From Symbiodinium natans (lineage: Eukaryota > Sar > Dinophyceae > Suessiales > Symbiodiniaceae), in assembly GCA_905221605.1 (NCBI GenBank), contig CAJNDS010002349.1, positions 1 to 64,000 on the forward strand: 64,000 bases of DNA. Reading direction: 5' to 3'. Numbering within the stretch: position 1 is the first letter of the stretch; each line of letters starts with the position of its first letter. The notes under the pieces were generated by a model that ran no database searches, was not told the origin of the DNA, and worked only from the letters and a program-made list of their open reading frames with translations. Of the stretch, positions 36,401 through 46,828 are shown piece after piece. The position numbers and the translations under genes are program-made.

Positions 36401-37671
36401 TGTTAACCCTATACCCTAAACCCTGAAACCCTAAGCCCTAAACCCAAGTGGCTCAGAGTCGACAGCCATGAGGTTCGTGGTCTGGCCAGTGGATCCAGCG
36501 GACCGTGCCAAAACCGACATATTGATGGCCTTCTCGTAAATCACAGCCATGGCGGCTGTCCTTCCAGCTTTCAAAGATTGTTTAGGGTTTAGGGTTTAGG
36601 GTTTAGGGTTTAGGGTTTAGGGTTTAGGGTTTAGGGTTTAGGGTTTAGGGTTTAGGGTTTAGGGTTTAGGTCCTTCCAGGTCAACAACACATAGGCTCAC
36701 TAAGGTTTCGCTCTTTCTGGGGAGGCTCCTCCACAGCACCGCTAACACGAAGCAGTTCCGAAAGTACTCGGAGATGAGCAGCGAAGATGCTAGCGCACAT
36801 GCAAAGATCAATGAAGCCATGAACCAGCCTGCACCTCGGAAAGCATGAATGCAGCGAAGACCGTACCACGTGCTTCTTTAAACTAAGGCCAAGGCCCTCC
36901 CATGCTCCAGGCGTGCCGAGTTCCTCAATCAGATTCTGGATGAGGAGAGGCTGGGCCAACTGAGCACCTCAGGGTTGGTGTAAAAAAACACTCAGCAAGC
37001 CTACGTTTCTTTTATGACCTCTGGCTCCCTGCGTTTCTCCAAGGAGCTCATGAAGAGCAGAAGCAGGAGCGAGGAGTGCACCACGCGATATGCGTGAGCT
37101 CGGAGCATCGCCCTCGCCACGGATGGCGATTTCTTCTGCCTCAGCAACTGAGCTCCCAGGTCCCGGGAGCAGGGCTGAAAGGATGAGAACTGCACAGCCG
37201 TTGGAGGGTTGTTCGCTGGAGCTGGCTGTGCAAACATGCGATCTGTTTACTTTGCATCGAGGGACACGAGCGCAAGGCCTTGAGACGATGAAGAAGGTTT
37301 TGCGGGAACCTGCCTTCGATAAGCCAAGCAACTGTTCCATCTCCCAAGCGCGCTTGAAGCGATGCAGGGCTGCATCCACAGTCTCGCCTCTGAGGGGGCT
37401 GCAAATGATTTCCGCTCTTATTCCGGGGTCCTTTCCCATACCCCCGGCCTGATGGTGCTTGCCAAACATCGTGGGCCCGGAGCTCGCCCTTGACTGCTTT
37501 CCGTGCCAAGGGAGTCAGCCAGCTGATGCTTGCCACGGACCAGCATCGGGCCCGCTCAAGCGGGTGCACCACGCCTCCAAAATCCGGGAGAACTGTGCAC
37601 TGCAGTAACTGCGGATAACCGCAGCATGCACTGAGCATCAGCAAACTGACAAACTGAGATTCTCTGGACAT
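30425..37671 (-). CDS. ABCC/MRP-type ABC exporter, full length, 21 exons, about 1269 aa
   Basis: Exons: 37671-37449, 37387-37330, 37139-37040, 36959-36896, 36828-36729, 36560-36453, 36324-35952, 35626-35203, 34703-34600, 34282 to about 33590, 33461-32634, 32541-32470, 32299-32231, 31686-31594, 31442-31346, 31187-31126, 31042-31013, 30936-30883, 30817-30755, 30683-30631 and 30566-30425. Layout TMD1-NBD1-TMD2-NBD2 without TMD0, as in short MRPs (ABCC4 type). Seen: N-terminal ISWLTPLARKAVKGELRAHD; TMD1 AQPLLIQNLIEEL and YEKAINMSVLARSAGSTGQT; NBD1 Walker A GPVGSGKTS, QVPWIQNTSLRANILFG, signature LSGGQKARVGLARCL, Walker B VVILDSPFAALD; TMD2 RAPVTTYFDVVTSGEICNKF; NBD2 Walker A GRSGAGKSS, ESIVFSGSLRSNLDPF, signature LSQGQRQLLCIAR, Walker B RIMILDEATSSV, switch TVLTVAHRLSTI. 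NBD1 has Ser after the Walker B Asp, so only NBD2 has the catalytic Glu. Substrate unknown (organic anions or conjugates typical). Exon 3, 10 and 19 ends are approximate. Confidence 0.93.
31725..32190. repeat. AT-rich island inside ABCC intron
   Basis: About 460 bp dominated by A and T in a GC-rich neighbourhood, with repeated TATTCTAATATT and many short inverted repeats (for example 32040-32090). It fills most of the intron between exons 32231 and 31686. No coding potential. A short TTTAGGG tract is in the next intron at 31468-31490. Confidence 0.85.
33470..33565. mobile_element. MITE-like element, family E
   Basis: Shares TTCTTATTG(G/T)G..GTTTAAGTACCCTTAAAAA and a matching tail ending GACAAAG with 44866-44950. 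Lies in the ABCC intron between exons 34282-33590 and 33461-32634. Confidence 0.6.
34742..34829. mobile_element. MITE-like element, family C
   Basis: Terminal inverted repeats GTTCC(C/G)..TATACGAACAGTCCTT around TGGGGACGATAATTGGGGGG. Lies in an ABCC intron. Related copy with longer repeats at 57793-57896 and a fragment near 37917-37985. Confidence 0.75.
36405..36670. repeat. Two interstitial telomere tracts in consecutive ABCC introns
   Basis: 36581-36670 is about 12 perfect TTTAGGG units in intron 5; 36405-36446 is a degenerate CCCTAAA tract in intron 6. The coding exon 36560-36453 sits between them and is intact. Confidence 0.95.
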
Positions 37672-37998
37672 GAGCCTTCATCGGCAACGTCTGCCGCCAT
37701 GCGCGTCGGCGGCTCATGCAATATGGAATTTGCTTTTAGATGCTCGATGAATCCACGGCACCAATGCAATCTGCATTACGTGGAGTGCTACTTACGGCAT
37801 CTTACAGCGGAGTTCTGCATCTGGTGTGATTGATCTCTGCCTGAAACGGCTCGGGCTACCTGCGTTGATATCCCTGCTGCTTCTGCAACTTCCACATGGG
37901 TGGCTGTCAAGATTATGATCCCTTTTGGGGTACCCCCAAATTGTTCGGTGCCGTATTGATAATAGGGATCCAGAAAGGGGCCATAATTTTTATATTAT

Positions 37999-38076
<78 letters not shown>

Positions 38077-39290
38077 AACTATTACTATTATTATTACTAT
38101 TACGATTATTATTATCATTATCATTGTTCTCAATTTGTTATTATTATGATCATTCTTCTTCTTATATAATTTTGACAACTTCCACATCCCACAAGAGCTG
38201 GCCAGGATGCAGGCTCCAGGTGGACCGGGCCCAGGCTCTCTGCGGAACAGTCAAACCTCGGCATCAGCAGCTCGAGCCACAATGCATGTCCCTAAACCCT
38301 AAACCCTAAACCCTAAACCCTAAACCCTAAACCCTAAACCCTAAAACCCTAAAACCCTAAAACCCTAAACCCTAAACCCTAAACTAAACTCAATCAGGGG
38401 TTGTTGGCCATGAGCCGCTGACACGTGAGTCCATCTAAGATGAGCTCCGTCGAGACCTTAAGGCACTGGGTGAGTTTTTCGTGCTTCCTCGGCGAAGCCC
38501 CGTTCTAAGATCTAACAACTTCCAACTTCTTCCACACCCAAAGCCACATGCTTGCACCGGTCGGGTGGTTACTTTCTTTCGCATTCTTTCGCGCTTCAGG
38601 TTCCTGGATGGAAGAGTCAGGAGAGCACCACAGCAGCAGCAGAAGCAGAAGGGTGGTGGGGGTGGTGGTGGTAATGGCAGTGGTAGTGGTCGTTGTAGTT
38701 GTTTGCTGTTCGGCTGTTCGCTGTTCGCTGCTCGTCGTTCGTGGTTCGTGGTTGGTCATTCGTGGTTCGTTGTTCGTTCGTAGTCCTTCGTGGTTCTTCA
38801 CTGTTCTTCTTTGTTGCTTGTTGCTGCTTGTTGATGAGTTGCTGTTGCTCTGTTTGTTGCTGTTTGTTGCTGCTTGGTGCTGCTTGTTGCTGTTTCTTGC
38901 TGTTTGTTGCTGTTGTGTGTGGCTTGCTGTTCCGTGTTCTCGTTGTTGTGTGTTGCTTGCTTGCTTGCTTGCTTGTTTGCTTGCTTGCTTGTTTGCTTGC
39001 TAGTTTTCGTTTGTCTCTTGTTTGTTTCTTTTTTGTTTGTTGTTTTTGCTGCTTTTTGCTCTGACCGCTGCACCTATCGCGCAATCGGGTCGCCAGCAAG
39101 CACTGAACAACGGGATCGTCAGACGATGCCCAAACAGTGCCAATGCCTAAAAAAGCTGGGTGACCGGGCATTGCTGGAGCCTTTGCTGCAAGCCTCTGCG
39201 GGCCGCCGGGCCTTGGAGTGCTAAAATTTGACTTCGCTGGCCCCTCGAGTTTGACTAAAGTCTTTGGCACATGGTATGATGGCAGAACTG
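37672..39290. repeat. Low-complexity region upstream of ABCC: (TAC)n, CCCTAAA, TTGC/GTTGCT
   Basis: (TAC)n at 37997-38078 followed by TAT/TTA runs to about 38165; telomere-like CCCTAAA with three CCCTAAAA octamers at 38291-38392; a T/G-rich stretch with GTTGCTG and TTGC repeats at 38690-39060. Open frames here are repeat artefacts (poly-Leu, poly-Thr, Lys/Gln-rich). I see no gene. Confidence 0.85.
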
Positions 39291-41427
39291 ATCATTGTAG
39301 GCAATTGTAGGTCAGTCTGAGCATCAAACGGAACTTCTTCAAACCCCAGCTTCGGGCCAGCTCTTGCACCTCAAGTAAGCCGGCACGGGCATGCCATGCT
39401 GCTGTCCCTAGTCTCTCGGATGTTTGTATAATTTCTCCAACTTCCTCCAGCTTCCAACATCTTCCAATGTGCGGCTCTAGTCTACAACTGCGAACTTTGT
39501 CTTCGCAGAGAACTGTCACGCATTCAGTGGCAGGACAAATCTATGCCTCGGAAACAAACACTTCGGGGAACTAGCCGTGTCCCAGGACTGCTTGATCTGC
39601 CCTTGCCAAGTGCCGCGGCCAGAAGCCAGCAGGAAAAACTTCGTTGGGGCACTCGCCGTCAGTTCGAAACTGTCGCAGTACCGCCGCACGAAGTCATTGC
39701 TTCGATCGTAGTGCTATCTCAGCCTTCAACACGTTTTGCTACCAGTGCCTGTAATAAAAGAGTGATGAGAGCCATAATCAAGACAGCATTATCGAATCAG
39801 AACCATAAAATGAGAAGAGCAAAGCTTCCAGCGAGGTCCAGCATGGTGACTAAAGAAGCCGAGCACACAACAACCGAACCAATCAATGTGTGGGGTGTTT
39901 TGTACAACAGAGACCTGGGAAAACCACCCCAAGAGGTACCTCTTCTGCCTCTGCAGCGAGGGTATCAAATGAAGCTGCAACCATGTGCAACCCTTTGGGA
40001 GCAATAGGATCAGCATCGCAACCACGTGTGAGTCGCTTGCTGTGTTTTGGAGAGCTCAGCCACTGCTCTTTTAAGAGAGTGGCTAGCAGTACGCTTCTTA
40101 AAGCTCTGACCTTGAAAACGTCAGTTAAGGAGAGGGATATGCAGGCACCCATAACATGACAAATGATGCTAGACACGCTACCCTGGAGAGCCCCAGCTAT
40201 TTCATTCCACACAGCTACCCGATGAGCTAGACACCAAAGGCAAGCCACACAAACCTCCCGCTGAAGACAGTGGATGCCGCTTCAGCAATCACGCGATCCT
40301 TCGCCGTCCGGTTTCGCTTGCATCGCTTGATTGTAGCCTGCGCAACACTAGACTCTATCAGCACAGGGTGCCAAAACGGATCATAGAACCACTGGCGGAC
40401 TGAGGGCGCAAACCTCTCACAACTAGCATGCTTTTCTTGCGATGGGTAGAGTAGGTGAGCGCACACTGACGGCCTAAGTGCACCCAGGGCGACGAAGACG
40501 CTCCCCCGATCCACTCCTCCTCCCCACTTCCCCTCTACTCCACTTCTAAGCCCTTGTGCCAATTGTGGGCTACTTCCCTCCATCCCACTCCCTGCATTCT
40601 ACAGAGCGCTACTCCCCATGCCCCCTTGTAAGCTCCCACCACTTGGAGAGAAGCCGACGACTGGCACATACTCCAGCGCTGCGCAACTAGCACAAAGAGG
40701 GTATAACTTAAATCAACACTTAGTGAACCCACCAGGCGCAGCCCTTGACGCTATGAGTCATGGAGGGGTGCGACATGTGTGCCCATGGCTTGGGTAAGAC
40801 AAAGGGAGACATGCGAGGGGAGCTGGGATGACGGTATGGGCACCGAAGGCGCAGGGGGCATTGTAGGTGGGCTCCGAGACATCCGACCCACCGACCCTGC
40901 CTTCTCGGAATTGAGACACAGCGGCCTGAGCTAGTTGCGAAAAACAAGCTGCGCGCCCCTGGGTCTATAGAGACCCGATCCCAGAAGGTTCAGGTTTGTG
41001 GAGTTGGGACGTACTGAGGCTTGAACCGCAAGCTCCGGTCCATAAGCCGGGCATGTCGACAGATTTGTCACGATCTTGGCAGCGGTCAGGTACTGGTCAG
41101 GTCTTTCTAAAATTTGGGCACGTCCCCAAACTTAAACACTCTTCCTGCACCTGCCTGAAGAAGCCTGATAGGTCCCATATCTCTACACTCAATGTCGCAC
41201 ACCTACACAAAGCGAATGTTGGGAGAGCCTTCAGCAGAGGCCTCAGGCATCCCTTACGAGGCATCCTAAGCCCTCATGTTTTGCAGGCATGGGCCTGGCT
41301 GAAGCGCTCCACGTCCGTCTTGTTAGACTTGTTGCCCATGCAGCCAAGGTCGATAAATGTCACATGCTCTGTCTCCTCAACGGTAAAAGAGTGATGCCCA
41401 CCCCCATTGGGGCAGTAAGGTTTGCAT
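39291..41427 (-). other. Unassigned region with possible membrane-protein exons
   Basis: Minus-strand segments look coding: 40460-40250 (RQWFYDPFWHPVLIESSVAQ, then TIKRCKRNRTAKDRVIAEAA) and 40230-40060 (WNEIAGALQGSVSSIICHVM, then GACISLSLTDVF), the latter with a hydrophobic helix. I cannot name a family or fix splice sites. Nothing recognised from 40600 to 41427. Confidence 0.3.
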
Positions 41428-43375
41428 GCTCGACTCCTGCCTCGCCAAATCTGCCCAATCACTCGGGCGGTGGGTTTCGCAAGCGTCAGGAGCTTGGCGG
41501 GCCATGCGACCGGGAAAACAACCCAGCTGATGCTCATGATGCTCGCCTCCTGCCTCGTCAAATCTGCGCAATCACTCGGGCGGTGGGCTTCGTAAGCGTC
41601 CAGAGCTTGGCGGGCCATGTGACCGGGAAAACAACCCAGCTGATGCTCATGATGCTCGCCTCCTGCCTCGTCAGATCTGCCCAATCACTCGAGCGGTGGG
41701 CTTTGCAAGCGTCTGGAGCTTGGCGGGCCATGTGGCCGGGAAAACAACCCAGCTGATGCTCATGATGCTCGCCTCTTGCCTCGGGAAAACAACCCAGCTG
41801 ACGCTCATGATGCTCGCCTCTTGCCTCGGGAAAACAACCCAGCTGATGCTCATGATGCTCGCCTCCTGCCTCGTCAAGTCTGCGCAGTCACTTAGGCGGT
41901 GGGTTTTGCAAGAGTCTGGAGCTTGGCGGGCCATGTGACCGGGAAAACAACCCAGCTGATGCTCATGACGCTCGCCTCCTGCCTCGTCAAATCTGCCCAA
42001 TCACTCGGGCGGTGGGTTTTGCAAGCATCTGGAGCTTGGCGGGCCATGTGACCGGGAAAACAACCCAGCTGATGCTCACGATGCTCGCCTCCTGCCTCGT
42101 CAGATCTGCCCAATCATTCGGGCGGTGGGTTTTGCAAGCATCTGGAGCTTGGCGGGCCATGTGACCGGGAAAACAACCCAGCTGATGCTCATGATGCTCG
42201 CCTCCTGCCTCGTCAAATCTGCGCAATCACTCGGGCGGCGGCTTTTGCAAGCGTCTGAGCTTGGCGGGCCATGTGACCGGGAAAACAACCCAGCTGATGC
42301 TCAGGATGCTCGCCTCCTGCCTCGTCAAATCTGCGCAATCACTCGGGCGGTGGGTTTTGCAAGCGTCTGGAGCTTGAGGGCCAGGTGACTGGGAAAACAA
42401 CCCAGCTGATGCTCATGATGCTCGCCTCTTGCCTCGGGAAAACAACCCAGCTGACGCTCATGATGCTCGCCTCTTGCCTCGGGAAAACAACCCAGCTGAT
42501 GCTCATGATGCTCGCCTCCTGCCTCGTCAAATCTGCCCAATCACTCGGGCGGAATGTTTTGCAAGCGTCTGGAGCTTGGCGGGCCATGTGACCGGGAAAG
42601 CAACCCAGCTGATGCTCATGATGCTCGCCTCCTGCCTCGTCAAATCTGCCCAATCACTCGGGCGGAATGTTTTGCAAGCGTCTGGAGCTTGGCGGGCCAT
42701 GTGACCGGGAAAACAACCCAGCTGATGCTCATGATGCTCGCCTCCTGTCTAATCTGCGCAATCGCTCGGGCGGTGGGTTTTTGAAAAGCATCTGGAGCTT
42801 GGCGGGCCATGTGACCGGGAAAACAACCCAGCTGATGCTCATGATGCTCGCCTCCTGCCTCGTCAAATCTGCCCAATCACTCGGGCGGAATGTTTTGCAA
42901 GCGTCTGGAGCTTGGCGGGCCATGTGACCGGGAAAACAACCCAGCTGATGCTCATGATGCTCGCCTCCTGCCTCGTCAAATCTGCGCAATCACTCGGGCG
43001 GTGGGTTTTGCAAGCGTCTGGAGCTTGGCGGGCCATGTGACCGGGAAAACAACCCAGCTGATGCTCATGATGCTCGCCTCCTGCCTCGTCAAATCTGCAC
43101 AATCACTCGGGCGGTGGATTTTGAAAAGCGTCTGGAGCTTGGCGGGCCATGTGACCGGGAAAACAACCCAGCTGATGCTCATGATGCTCGCCTCCTGCCT
43201 CGTCAAATCTGCGCAATCGCTCGGGCGGAATGTTTTGAAAAGCGTCTGGAGCTTGGCGGGCCATGTGACCGGGAAAACGACCCAGCTGATGCTCATGATG
43301 CTCGCCTCCTGCCTCGTCAAATCTGCGCAATCGCTCGGGCGGAATGTTTTGAAGAGACCGGGATAACAACCCAAA
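41428..43375. repeat. 113-bp satellite array 2, about 17 copies
   Basis: Same unit as array 1 but with fixed differences: GGCGGGCCATGTGACCGGG instead of GGCAGGCCATGTGAGCGGG, and CTCGTCAAATC instead of CTCCTCAAATC. Later units carry GGCGGAATGTTTTG in place of GGCGGTGGGTTTTG. Two places (41770-41870 and 42425-42525) contain shortened 45-bp subunits (CTTGCCTCGGGAAAACAACC). The array ends abruptly at about 43375. Confidence 0.97.
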
Positions 43376-44400
43376 CTGATTTGCACGTGATTTCAAGGCA
43401 TGGAAGTGTTCAGGATGCAGAGTTGGGTCGAGTCATGGCAAGTGCAAGTCACTGCAAGTCCTCGTCCCACAAAATGTTTTGGGTCCCGGCATCGTTGTGC
43501 TGCCGGCCACCATAGCGCCTGAACTCAAGCGCTGTCGATGTACATTGACTGTCTTTCGATGGAGCCACCCAAGCTTCGTCAGGCAAACAACCCGGCAGTC
43601 CTGTGAAAACTCGCCATGCACTCGCCAACTTTCCTGAAGATGTGCATGAGATCGGCTTTCCGGCCCCTCCTGGTCCAAGACACCCGCAACACAAAGGAAC
43701 ATTGTAGTGTGGGCATTGAAGAGCCATCCAGCAACACGACGTTTTATGGACCCTGCAATCGGTCGTCACATGTGGTCATGTGCGTGAAGAGCCCTCCTCC
43801 ACTTCTCCGAGATGACAAAGTCCAAAGACTTGCCAGGAGCCTTTTTCATCACAATCAGATCCTTGTGCGGCACAGGACGGCTGGCGCCAGCATACGTTCC
43901 ATGCTCTTCTGTAAACCCTAAGCTGCACTGAACGTCTACAGAGCATCGGTCACTTCCTCCAAACCTTGTGCAACCCAGGCGCATGCTTGCGAACATTGTT
44001 AGGTCCCAATAGCCGAAATACTTTGAAAGGGAACGCCACGTTGGGATCTTCAGTGATGCTTGGTCCGAGCTCCTGCCGAAAGTGGCGGTGACAACCAGCA
44101 GCCGCCTTGACCCCACCTGCAACCCCAAACCCTAAAATGAGGTATGAGTATTCCCCCCCTAAACCCTAAAATGAGGTGTTAGTATTCCCCCCCAAACCCT
44201 GAAATGAGGTATTCTTATTCCCCCCCCCCCTACTTCAAGAATACAGCCCCCAAAACAGCACACAGCACCTAGTGATCCTCAAGAAAAGTACGCGGACGAA
44301 GTCCTGAAAGAGCTTCGTGAACATGCGCTCCTCCACCAATTGCTGAGGGGCAAACCTCGGCTCGAGACTGTAGGGTTTAGGGTTTAGGGTTTAGGGTCTC
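43376..44400 (-). other. Coding-like segments of an unknown gene
   Basis: Open minus-strand segments with good GC3: about 44370-44290 (EPRFAPQQLVEERMFTKLFQ), about 44095-44020 (FRQELGPSITEDPNVAFPFK), about 43905-43790 (VPHKDLIVMKKAPGKSLDFV) and about 43680-43610 (ADLMHIFRKVGECMASFH). They may be later exons of the gene starting at 45651. The 44370-44290 segment also reads well on plus (YADEVLKELREHALLHQLL), so strand is not certain. A TTTAGGG tract is at 44371-44396. Confidence 0.3.
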
Positions 44401-44652
44401 TGACTCTCATGGCTTCGCGTATGAGGGGCCGATCAAACTTCACGAGCTTCAACACAAATGTCTCACCTGATGCGCAAGATGCAAGAAGTCTAGGGCGAAC
44501 TACAAAAGCTGGGAAAGATTTCCTCAATCTGGCCTCCTCCCTTCACGAACCAGATGCCTGAGCTTCGGGAAGCTGGTGCAGTTGCTAAAAGTAAGCCATG
44601 TCCACCGCTACTGTACGATGATATGACTGGCTGGTTCTGTGCAGGAATATGA

Positions 44653-44731
44653 GGAATGAGGGACTGAGGTACCCTATATTCATCCTTTCAACTTTAAAGG
44701 GTGCAAGATAGGGCCCGAATTCCCTCATTCC
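44653..44731. mobile_element. MITE-like element, family B, short copy
   Basis: Terminal inverted repeats GGAATGAGGGA, and GAGGGACTGAG shared with 15068-15223. Confidence 0.6.
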
Positions 44732-44749
44732 CCACAAAGAAGCAGGGTG

Positions 44750-45651
44750 GAATTATGAGGGTTTGCCGAAGGGCCTTCGTTCATGCCCCCGTGGAATCCG
44801 CGCATGGACTCGAAGGTCGACTGGGGTGGAGCTCCTATGGCCTCGTTCATGGCTGGCATAGGATTAGAAACTTAGATGTCCATTTCTTATTGTGTGTAAG
44901 TGTTTAAGTACCCTTAAAAAAGGAAAATATGTTGCTCCACAAGGACAAAGTGGCTCCTAGGAGCTGTGCTCGCAGCGAAGGGTTCGCTGGGTCGAAGACC
45001 ACCATTCCCAGAGGGAAGTCGCGCACCTCGAAGCCTTGCCCCTGAAAGGGCGGCTGGGCTTTGTCAACCCCGAATCCTTTTGCTCCTTGGCAACTTTGGG
45101 GACTTTGCTGGCTTTGGGGACGCCGGGCCAGCAGGGAAGGGAAGGGTAAACTGGGTAAACCAGGAAGTTGGTCGGCACTGCGGCTCATGAAGAGAGGCTG
45201 CGGCCGCAAGGGTATTGGAGAAGTGCTGGGGCTGTAGGGGCCCCCGCATCGTGGCGTCGAGTGTGCGCTTCCATTTGGGGTGGGCAGGAGAGAGTGAACT
45301 GGCGAAACTGACAGTGGTGAGGCGCAGGAAAGCTGCGGAGACTGAGGTAGGGGAAGCTGCATCGGTGCGGCCACCACGTTCACGGTCACCCTACGCTCAT
45401 TGTCTGGACGCTGCACCCTCTTCGGCAGTGTCTGCCTGTTGCTCTGAAGAAGTGAGGGCACACCCGGAGCCTGCTGCATGGCCAATGCCTCAGAAGCACC
45501 AAAATCGAGAAAAAAAACGCGTGGAGAATCTTATGGCTGCAAACCAGGGAGGCCTCTAGGGCCCAGGGACTGCACCAGCGGCCCGACTGTCTTGAGCAGG
45601 AATGGCTGCCAGCATGACAACCACTGCAAGCTGAATGGCATGAAGCTGCAT
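44750..45651 (-). CDS. Candidate secreted Pro/Ser/Gln-rich protein (5' exons)
   Basis: Exon 1, 45651-45574, starts MQLHAIQLAVVVMLAAIPAQ, a convincing signal peptide. Exon 2, 45488-44955, joins in phase 0 through a GC donor and an AG/G acceptor and encodes 178 residues rich in Pro, Ser and Gln, ending with a more ordered segment (GFEVRDFPLGMVVFDPANPS then LRAQLLG). A possible exon 3 at 44841 to about 44750 (PPQSTFESMRGFHGGMNEG) lies between two MITE-like elements; it is also open on the plus strand. I recognise no family. Later exons may lie at 43600-44370. The direction agrees with all neighbouring genes. Confidence 0.42.
44866..44950. mobile_element. MITE-like element, family E
   Basis: Matches 33470-33565 over GTTTAAGTACCCTTAAAAA and flanks. 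Lies in the putative intron between exons 45488-44955 and 44841-44750. Confidence 0.55.
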
Positions 45652-46828
45652 TTACAGGAGGACACCTCGTGTTTAGCCGCTCTGGGTACCAGTACTGAGA
45701 GGGCAACAAAAGCACTGGCCGTTGCAGTCGACGCATCTGCCTCATCCAGTCCATTCTGAGACCAAGACGAAGACCGAAGACATGTCCCAACTGCTCTTTC
45801 TGGCCAAAGTTTGTTTCACATCAAGCAGGGGAGCGAGGATTCGCTGCGCTGGATGTCCAGCTGGCAAGGGGCAGGACTCTAGGAATTCTAGGACTCGCGT
45901 GCTGAAGATGGGGTGTGCACAAGGAAGGGGACCACCAAGGATGGGAAGGGAGCTTGCATGGGCTGTTGATCCAGTCGCTTCTGCATATAGTTCTAGCATC
46001 TAGCAGCTAGCAAGGGTTCGCCTGCTGATCCAAGCGATTGAGGGCAGATGTTCGATCCACGGGATCCTAAGTCTGAGCATCCACAGCAGACCCTTCATGG
46101 GCTGCGGTGGGTTGACAACAGGGCAAAGGGCATGAAACCAAAGCTATCACCCAATATGTTTCTCTTCAATAAACTGCGCCCTGGTCCTGGCTTGATTTGT
46201 GTTTGGCAAAGTTCGGCCCTGCTCCCTCCACATCAAAGTGAGGCAACCACTGGGATCAGAAAGCAGCGGCCTTGGCCCGGTGGAAGATTCTGCCAAAAAA
46301 AACCTGAAGGCCTTCACAGCGGATCACACATGTAAGCCCGCGTGCCAAGGAAGTCAACGAAGTTGAAGCCATGTCCTGGGGCAGCGTGCAACTCAACGCT
46401 TTGGTGAGTGAGACACTGGTTTTTTTGGCTGACATTTCGGAACATAACAAGACAGCGGATGCCTTTCTTGCCGGTGGACGCCAGAGAGTTATCTGGCAGT
46501 TTCCAGCACAAAGCAAGAATTGTGCAGGACAGGCTGCAGTAAGGCCTGCAAAGCGCCTGATGAGCTCGATCTCCAACTCCTGGTCGCGCCTCCGCAAAAC
46601 TCAACAAAGCTCTACATATCAAGCGACGACAGTGGCCAAGCAAGTCCTCCTTGTTTCTCCACGCAAGAGTCACGCTAGCTCCTGTGTCACGCGGCAGCGC
46701 CACGCATGCCACCATCCATCTCAAATTTCGAAGCGAGGCACGGCCGCTGTCTGGTGCAGCCTGGTGATGCATGGCGTCGCCATGCCGTTTGTTGTTGGTT
46801 GAGGGCAGCAGCGAAGCACTTGCCGGAG
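45652..46828. other. Spacer, no gene seen
   Basis: Several open frames, none with a recognisable motif. The region 46310-46830 is open on both strands. Confidence 0.4.

Noticed and set aside
38548-39270. Leu/Cys-rich and Lys/Gln-rich open frames of 90-217 codons
   Set aside because: They translate GTTGCT and TTGC repeats and have no stable counterpart.
23855-43375. CRISPR-like arrays
   Set aside because: Units are 113 bp, contiguous, without unique spacers, and the genome is eukaryotic.
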